37,704 bases of DNA from an uncultured Clostridia bacterium (lineage in GTDB: Bacteria > Bacillota > Clostridia > Lachnospirales > Lachnospiraceae). The position numbers and the translations under genes are program-made. Within the stretch, counting starts at the first letter, position 1, and every line of letters starts with the position of its first letter. This document shows positions 34,562 through 37,704 of this stretch, in pieces. The notes under the pieces are model-generated. The model did no database searches. It was not told where the DNA came from and saw nothing but the letters and a program-made list of their open reading frames with translations. Where the stretch lies: contig CAMEEX010000010.1 of the NCBI GenBank assembly GCA_945915235.1, positions 1 to 37,704 of the forward strand. The letters are read 5' to 3'.

Positions 34562-34708
34562 TCAAACTTTCAAGCGGCAATCATTAAACAAGGAACATGT
34601 TACCGGGCGATTATACACTGCATTTTGCAGTTCCACGGCAATTCCAAGCTCCCAAAAAGTCATTAAACTCAAGTTGTCGACGGTTTTACGCCTACTATCT
34701 TTCTGCAT
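34562..34708 (-). CDS. Possible 48-residue ORF
   Basis: ORF MQKDSRRKTVDNLSL to CRLKV, downstream of a strong promoter (34728-34756). No clear ribosome site precedes the ATG and I recognise no family. It may be a decayed accessory gene. The rest of 34440-34730 holds no supported gene. Confidence 0.2.
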   Translation of the reverse strand: MQKDSRRKTVDNLSLMTFWELGIAVELQNAVYNRPVTCSLFNDCRLKV

Positions 34709-34727
34709 TTCACAATTACTTAGCCAT

Positions 34728-34756
34728 ATTATACCATAGCGTTATAGCTATATCAA
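34728..34756 (-). promoter_or_regulatory. Near-consensus promoter with an inverted repeat in the spacer
   Basis: Minus strand: -35 TTGATA (34751-34756), 17-bp spacer, -10 TATAAT (34728-34733). The spacer holds ATAGC-6 bp-GCTAT, a likely operator. It resembles the promoter design of the toxin-antitoxin loci further right. Confidence 0.6.
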
Positions 34757-34770
34757 TTTTTATGTAAAGC

Positions 34771-34797
34771 AAAAGAACCGGAATCACTCCGGTTCTT
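34771..34797 (-). terminator. Terminator after the tRNA-Met remnant
   Basis: Arms AAGAACCGGA/TCCGGTTCTT with a short loop, followed by TTGCTTT on the minus strand. It parallels the terminator beside the intact tRNA-Met (37580-37610), so it marks the end of a former tRNA transcription unit. Confidence 0.7.
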
Positions 34798-34801
34798 AAT
34801 C

Positions 34802-34845
34802 AGTAGCGAGAAAGAGATTCGAACTCCCGACACCATGGGTATGAA
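34802..34845 (-). pseudogene. 3' part of tRNA-Met (attachment-site duplication)
   Basis: 44 bp matching 37617-37660 at 40 positions; the innermost 17 bp (34829-34845, GACACCATGGGTATGAA) are identical. It covers the anticodon loop, 3' anticodon arm, variable region, T-arm and acceptor 3' strand. The four differences include paired T-stem changes that keep pairing, so it comes from a once-functional tRNA. The match stops in the anticodon loop. Confidence 0.75.
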
Positions 34846-35698
34846 TTATGTTGTCTGTGGTGAGCGTGGTTTTCAGAAGTTTATGCTGCGAAACATCATT
34901 GAGAAATCAGTTAGGGCTTACAATGATATCCGGAATGATTATAATGATATCCGGAGTCAGTATATTGCTTTAGGCTATAAGCTTGATGAGTTTAAGACGA
35001 ATGGTTATTATAAGACATTCGGTTTTGACAGCTTTGAGGGCTTCGTGGAAGCTAATTTCCATATTGAGAAGTCGGCTCTTTCCCGGTGCCTGAATGTTTT
35101 TTATGAGTTTTCTGCCCGAAAGGGTGCTGCTCATCAACCTGTGATTGATGCAGCGTTTGAAGATTATAATTATTCGCAGTTATCTGAACTGGTGTCGATG
35201 GCACCTGCAGATCGAAAGCTTGTATCTGCAGATATGTCTGTTTCTAAAATCCGGGATTTGAAAAAATCTCTTAAGAAGAACGTGAATCAGGTGCTTGATG
35301 GTGTCCTTCCGGATGTTCCTCCGGCTGCTTGTGCTGCAGTTCCTGTTTCACCTCCTGAAGCTTCTTCCCATTCTGAATTTAATCCGGAGAAAGATGACTA
35401 TGATGAGCCGGATGAGGAAGCTGAAGGTTTTATTCCGGAGCCGGCTGCTGCTCCGTCCGGTGATAACTTTTATAATGCTTTTAAGTTTTCTGGACTTAAA
35501 GGCATAGCAAAGATTAATTACCTGGTCAAATCCAAGCCGATAAACTCGGCTGTGGGTTTTGCCTTTTATGGCTGTACCGGCAGTGAACTCAATCCGGCAA
35601 CTGTAATAGAATCCATTGCTTTAGGTAAGAATTTTGATTATCTTGGATTTGACCAGCTACGGAATTGTATGATTTTTCGTATGATCGATAAAGCCTAA
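34835..35698 (+). CDS. Unknown 287-residue protein of the tRNA-Met element
   Basis: The only plus-strand gene. The first half is predicted helical, with a tandem YNDIR repeat (about residues 29-41) and GYKLDEFKTNGYYKTFGF then FVEANFHIEKSALSRCLNVF (about 47-90), reminiscent of DNA-binding or DUF3102-like helical proteins, though I cannot assign a family. An acidic, Pro/Ala-rich linker (about 165-215) leads to a C-terminal globular part (KINYLVKSKPIN to MIFRMIDKA). The ATG at 34835 lies inside the tRNA remnant and has no ribosome site; M17 (34883) or a 5' truncation are alternatives. It ends 26 bp before a large palindrome. A role in element maintenance or replication is only a guess. Confidence 0.65.
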   Translation: MGMNYVVCGERGFQKFMLRNIIEKSVRAYNDIRNDYNDIRSQYIALGYKLDEFKTNGYYKTFGFDSFEGFVEANFHIEKSALSRCLNVFYEFSARKGAAHQPVIDAAFEDYNYSQLSELVSMAPADRKLVSADMSVSKIRDLKKSLKKNVNQVLDGVLPDVPPAACAAVPVSPPEASSHSEFNPEKDDYDEPDEEAEGFIPEPAAAPSGDNFYNAFKFSGLKGIAKINYLVKSKPINSAVGFAFYGCTGSELNPATVIESIALGKNFDYLGFDQLRNCMIFRMIDKA

Positions 35699-35724
35699 AT
35701 AAAAAAAGGTCTGTAGTCTCGTAA

Positions 35725-35786
35725 AATGTATCATAATCGTGTACAAAGTTGCGACGTCGCAATTTTGTATCTAACGATGATACATT
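35725..35786. repeat. 62-bp palindrome with perfect 14-bp centre
   Basis: Outer arms AATGTATCAT/ATGATACATT, middle arms ACAAA/TTTGT, and a perfect centre TTGCGACGTCGCAA (35749-35762). It has no T-run, so it is not a terminator. Such symmetry suits a recombinase, resolvase or replication-protein binding site. Confidence 0.75.
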
Positions 35787-35813
35787 AATGCATGAGGCTG
35801 CAGGCTTTTTGGT

Positions 35814-35857
35814 GCCTGGAAATGTTTGCAATAGTGCAGCATTTTCAGGCTTTTTTT
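35814..35857 (+). terminator. Terminator downstream of the 287-residue protein gene
   Basis: Plus-strand hairpin with 11-bp arms GCCTGGAAATG/CATTTTCAGGC, a 15-base loop, and a TTTTTTT run (35851-35857). Confidence 0.75.
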
Positions 35858-35885
35858 GTTTGTCTGTGTTTTTTGATTTTATGAT
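35856..35885 (+). promoter_or_regulatory. Candidate promoter of the giant RNA
   Basis: Plus strand: -35 TTGTTT (35856-35861), 18-bp spacer, -10 TATGAT (35880-35885). It would start transcription near 35892, about 40 bp before the left closing arm of the structured region. Confidence 0.35.
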
Positions 35886-35933
35886 TCTATTACAGTTGCC
35901 GGATTGGGTTCACTGCCGGTTCTTAAAGCGTGG

Positions 35934-36693
35934 CTCCCGCCTGTCATAGCCCTTAGTTCTATCCTACGCCCCGGAGAAAGCCCCCGCCGGGCGTCCTGTC
36001 ATCGATGCTGAGTGGCTACAGCCTTCCGAGGTAATAAGGCTGTTCATTTTAGGGTTTGCCGGCCGGGTTCTCCCGGCGGCAAACCTGGGCGAAAGGCTAT
36101 CCCCTCCGTGTTTTGATACCTGAAATTTGCAAAACTGACCACCTCATTCTAATAGGTGGTCTGAGAATAACCCTCGGAAATGTCTCTTAAGCCTTGAATT
36201 TACTTGCTTTTTTGTGTTCGATGTCATGTCGCGGTTGCATACCCTTCGCGACAATAATCGTATGTCTATGCTGCTGTCTGTGTACGTGTAAAATGTAGGT
36301 GATTAGCCGTAGCAGGCTCTAACATCAGCGGCTGAGAACATGTTATATGTGAGCTTTGTGTATAACTGTCGAGCTACCTAGATACACAAGAGCTAAGCTT
36401 GTGGGCAAGACTGTGGGCAGGTTGTTGATAAGTGTTCGAAGCCTTCCATTGTGCGATAACCTTGCCGCACTTATCAATGAGCTGTCCATGGTCTTGTCCA
36501 TGAGCTGCTCGCCAGTGTATCTTGGTTGGTCGGCTGTTATGCACAATGGTCACATACGTGATAAACCTGCACCTGCACTCAACAAGCTTTCAATTAGTGG
36601 CTGTGAAATCTCCGCTTCCCTCAGCATCGATGACAGGACGCCCGGCGGGGGCTTCTCCGGATAGAATGATATCATCGGCTATGACAGGCGGAG
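35934..36693 (+). ncRNA. Candidate giant structured non-coding RNA (about 760 nt)
   Basis: No credible ORF, yet dense long-range complementarity. The ends (35934-36012 and 36620-36693) form a closing stem with a perfect 33-bp core (35980-36012 with 36620-36652). Inside: TTCCGAGG (36024-36031) pairs with CCTCGGAA (36172-36179); hairpins at 36053-36085 (about 14 bp), 36137-36161 (GACCACCT/AGGTGGTC) and 36227-36253 (TGTCGCG/CGCGACA); and a long imperfect hairpin at 36347-36555. Wobble pairs favour the plus strand. Size, nested architecture, mobile context and tRNA neighbourhood resemble the large ornate RNA classes ROOL and GOLLD, but membership cannot be confirmed from this reading. A long DNA inverted repeat with another role is the alternative. 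Confidence 0.55.
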
Positions 36694-36764
36694 AACGGTA
36701 GGCATGGAGAAGCTTTGAGGGCGTATACTTAAATATATTGATTTATTACTTAAGTATATAAAAG

Positions 36765-36799
36765 GCAAAAATTAAAGCCGGAAGTTTCTAACTCCCGGC
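36765..36799 (-). terminator. Terminator of the toxin-antitoxin operon
   Basis: Arms GCCGGGAGT/ACTTCCGGC with a short loop, followed on the minus strand by TTTAATTTTT. It starts 9 bp after the antitoxin stop. Just beyond it lies an AT-rich inverted repeat TATACTTAA/TTAAGTATA (36724-36758) of unknown role. Confidence 0.75.
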
Positions 36800-36807
36800 A
36801 TTATAAT

Positions 36808-36993
36808 TTAGTCCCAGTTTATTTCATTATGTGATATTGTAGGACTTTTATCTTCGTTTGCTTCTCTGATTGCTTCTATTTCATCCTGTGAAGGTTCATC
36901 CTCCGGTATAAATTTTATTAGTACTTTATATATTGTATCAATATCTTCATCTGGTATAAAATTAATCATATTTTTTATTGTTTCTCTGCTCAT
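36808..36993 (-). CDS. Antitoxin partner of a RelE-type toxin
   Basis: 61 residues from the ATG at 36993 (GGAGG eight bases upstream). The N-terminal half is a short helical domain (IKNMINFIPDEDIDTIYKVLIKFI), and the C-terminal half is acidic and probably disordered (EDEPSQDEIEAIREANED to NEINWD). This is a common antitoxin layout. It follows the toxin by 12 bp, so the toxin is encoded first, the reverse of the usual relBE order. Confidence 0.75.
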   Translation of the reverse strand: MSRETIKNMINFIPDEDIDTIYKVLIKFIPEDEPSQDEIEAIREANEDKSPTISHNEINWD

Positions 36994-37005
36994 CAATCTA
37001 TCCTC

Positions 37006-37245
37006 CTATATTTTTTTATAAACCTGTCCTCTTGGTGCTATATCCTTGATTGTTATTATATCATCTGCAATTTCGAAAAGCACCCTGAGATCGCCTACTC
37101 TCAGACGATAATCATTTTCATATCCCTGCAGTTTCTTTATATCTCCTAATGGTATTTTCTCGATTGCTTCTTTCAATCTCTTTTTTGTGACCGAATCACA
37201 AGAATTGATATATTTTACTGCTTTTCTCTTATACTCTATCTGCAT
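37006..37245 (-). CDS. RelE/ParE-family toxin
   Basis: 79 residues from the ATG at 37245 (GGAG seven bases upstream); a longer in-frame start at 37293 overlaps the promoter and is rejected. The pattern is RelE-like: MQIEYKRKAVKYI, then KLQGYENDYRLRVGDLRVLFEI (about 42-63), and the C-terminal IAPRGQVYK. RelE toxins cleave mRNA at the ribosome; ParE toxins act on gyrase, and I cannot separate them here. Its promoter holds a perfect palindrome, suggesting autorepression. Confidence 0.82.
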   Translation of the reverse strand: MQIEYKRKAVKYINSCDSVTKKRLKEAIEKIPLGDIKKLQGYENDYRLRVGDLRVLFEIADDIITIKDIAPRGQVYKKI

Positions 37246-37291
37246 TATTCTCTCCTTTGATTTGTGTTTTAATCCCCTATCTGATAACATC

Positions 37292-37320
37292 ATTATATAA
37301 CGATATCGTTATAAAATCAA
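37292..37320 (-). promoter_or_regulatory. Promoter and operator of the toxin-antitoxin pair
   Basis: Minus strand: -35 TTGATT (37315-37320), 17-bp spacer, -10 TATAAT (37292-37297). The spacer is occupied by a perfect 18-bp palindrome TATAACGATATCGTTATA (37296-37313), the expected binding site for the antitoxin or toxin-antitoxin complex. Confidence 0.8.
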
Positions 37321-37333
37321 GCAGTTTATAAAA

Positions 37334-37519
37334 TTATTTATTTTTTTCTGTAACCCCAAGACTATCCAAGACACACTGTATTATATATCCATTAATACTT
37401 GTTGCTCCTGATTTTTGTATCAGTTCTTTTGTTCCCTTTGGAAACCTCACAAGTATTTTATCATAATTTTCTTTTTCATATTTTATTGTAGCTTTTTTTT
37501 GTGCTTCTGTAACTGACAT
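37334..37519 (-). CDS. Ribbon-helix-helix (Arc-like) antitoxin-type protein
   Basis: 61 residues: MSVTEAQKKATIKYEKENYDKI in two parts, then the beta-strand DKILVRFPKGTKELIQKSG and helix TSINGYIIQCVLDSLGV, which is the ribbon-helix-helix fold. Family members are DNA-binding antitoxins or small repressors. GGAG precedes the ATG. It ends 88 bp before the toxin start and has its own promoter, so it may repress the neighbouring locus or be an orphan antitoxin. Confidence 0.75.
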   Translation of the reverse strand: MSVTEAQKKATIKYEKENYDKILVRFPKGTKELIQKSGATSINGYIIQCVLDSLGVTEKNK

Positions 37520-37541
37520 TTTTTTGCTCCTTTTTTGTTAT

Positions 37542-37570
37542 ATTATATAGTAGCGTTATATCAAAGTCAA
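37542..37570 (-). promoter_or_regulatory. Promoter of the ribbon-helix-helix gene
   Basis: Minus strand: -35 TTGACT (37565-37570), 17-bp spacer, -10 TATAAT (37542-37547), 22 bp upstream of the start codon. The same -10 block occurs at 34390-34395. Confidence 0.75.
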
Positions 37571-37579
37571 TTATGCAGT

Positions 37580-37610
37580 AAAAAAAACCGGAGACCTACA
37601 ATCTCCGGTT
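37580..37610 (-). terminator. Terminator after tRNA-Met
   Basis: Arms AACCGGAGA/TCTCCGGTT (37586-37610) with a 7-base loop and a T-run of eight on the minus strand. Confidence 0.85.
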
Positions 37611-37618
37611 CCATCTAG

Positions 37619-37692
37619 TAGCGAGAAAGGGATTTGAACCCCTGACACCATGGGTATGAACCATGTGCTCTAGCCAACTGAGCTATCTCGCC
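37619..37692 (-). tRNA. tRNA-Met (anticodon CAT)
   Basis: 74 nt on the minus strand: acceptor GGCGAGA/TCTCGCT, D-arm GCTC/GAGC, anticodon loop TTCATAC with CAT, T-arm AGGGG/CCCTT with loop TTCAAAT, discriminator A. CCA is not encoded. An elongator Met tRNA is most likely; a tRNA-Ile with modified C34 also reads as CAT. Its 3' part is duplicated at 34802-34845. Confidence 0.95.
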
Positions 37693-37704
37693 ATATCAAT
37701 ATAT

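Larger units (their letters stand above)
35577..35919. repeat. 37-bp inverted repeat linking the CDS 3' end and the giant RNA upstream region
   Basis: 35577-35613 (inside the coding region) and 35883-35919 are reverse complements over 37 bp with one mismatch, about 270 bp apart. The palindrome at 35725-35786 and the terminator at 35814-35857 lie between them. Confidence 0.85.
34802..37660. mobile_element. Candidate integrated element between tRNA-Met duplications
   Basis: About 2.8 kb flanked by direct copies of the tRNA-Met 3' part (17-bp identical core). The right copy is inside an intact tRNA, as expected when an element restores its target. The content is accessory: a toxin-antitoxin pair, an antitoxin, an unknown protein, and a giant RNA candidate. 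No integrase, relaxase or replication gene is recognised, so the element is either a remnant, non-autonomous, or misjudged in extent. Confidence 0.5.

Noticed and set aside
35577..35919. Diversity-generating retroelement template/variable repeat pair
   Set aside because: The repeats are inverted, only 37 bp, lack adenine-biased changes, and no reverse transcriptase is present.
36343..36664. Opposite-strand ORFs of 67 and 102 codons with similar protein sequences
   Set aside because: They mirror each other because the DNA is an imperfect palindrome. Neither has a ribosome site, and the wobble pattern fits an RNA hairpin.
35934..36693. Insertion sequence with terminal inverted repeats
   Set aside because: No transposase frame lies between the arms, and the interior is made of further stems. 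A MITE of this size with an ordered multi-stem interior is less likely than a structured RNA.
35934..36693. Group II intron, RNase P, tmRNA or SRP RNA
   Set aside because: The diagnostic blocks (domain V-like hairpin, P4 conserved bases, tRNA-like end) were not found.

Overview
The window looks like the chromosome of a Clostridia bacterium of the Lachnospiraceae type. The grounds are the set of housekeeping genes (mcsA-mcsB-clpC-radA, ispF-cysE-cysS-mrnC-rlmB-sigH), Bacillota-style GGAGG ribosome sites, a cysteine T-box leader, sigma-H, and family-specific small proteins such as the DUF6142-like and clpC-radA intergenic proteins. The species cannot be named from the sequence alone. Almost every gene is on the minus strand, so transcription runs from high to low coordinates.

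Reading in the direction of transcription. (1) 37.7-34.8 kb: a small accessory element bounded by an intact tRNA-Met gene (37619-37692) and a 44-bp copy of that tRNA's 3' part (34802-34845). It holds a RelE-type toxin-antitoxin pair, a ribbon-helix-helix antitoxin, an unknown 287-residue protein on the plus strand, and a gene-free stretch of about 760 bp (35934-36693) whose ends pair through a perfect 33-bp inverted repeat and whose interior is full of hairpins. I read this stretch as a giant structured non-coding RNA. (2) 34.7-33.0 kb: decayed accessory DNA, with a hicB-like antitoxin broken by a stop codon, a DUF1989 gene, and a truncated Nudix gene. (3) 33.0-26.0 kb: a sialate O-acetylesterase-like gene, ispF, a Cys T-box and cysE-cysS-mrnC-rlmB-sigH, then tRNA-Thr. 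(4) 25.9-20.6 kb: a SulP anion transporter, then a GntR/ABC-ATPase/ABC-permease operon. (5) 20.5-11.4 kb: one long nucleotide-synthesis operon, starting with a YvyF-like zinc protein and a catalytically dead Nudix protein, followed by pyrF-pyrK-pyrD-cvpA-pyrE, two small membrane proteins, and purE-purM-purN-purD. (6) 11.3-8.0 kb: an AT-rich insertion carrying a 932-residue helicase/nuclease/exonuclease/HTH/membrane-anchor protein, plus a truncated response regulator that runs into repeat-like DNA. (7) 7.9-0.5 kb: a GntR regulator with its own operator, mcsA-mcsB-clpC, a 136-residue conserved protein, radA, and a soluble methyl-accepting protein. (8) At the left edge a strong rRNA/tRNA-type promoter fires out of the window.

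The genes fall into three themes. Protein quality control and stress: McsA/McsB/ClpC plus RadA, under a GntR regulator where CtsR usually stands. Cysteine, isoprenoid and RNA maturation functions with sigma-H. De novo pyrimidine and purine synthesis packed into one operon. The two most interesting items are the multi-domain helicase-nuclease fusion (8481-11279) and the giant RNA candidate in the tRNA-Met element (35934-36693). The wobble pattern of its central hairpin (about ten G-U pairs on the plus strand, against one on the other) suggests the RNA is made from the plus strand.
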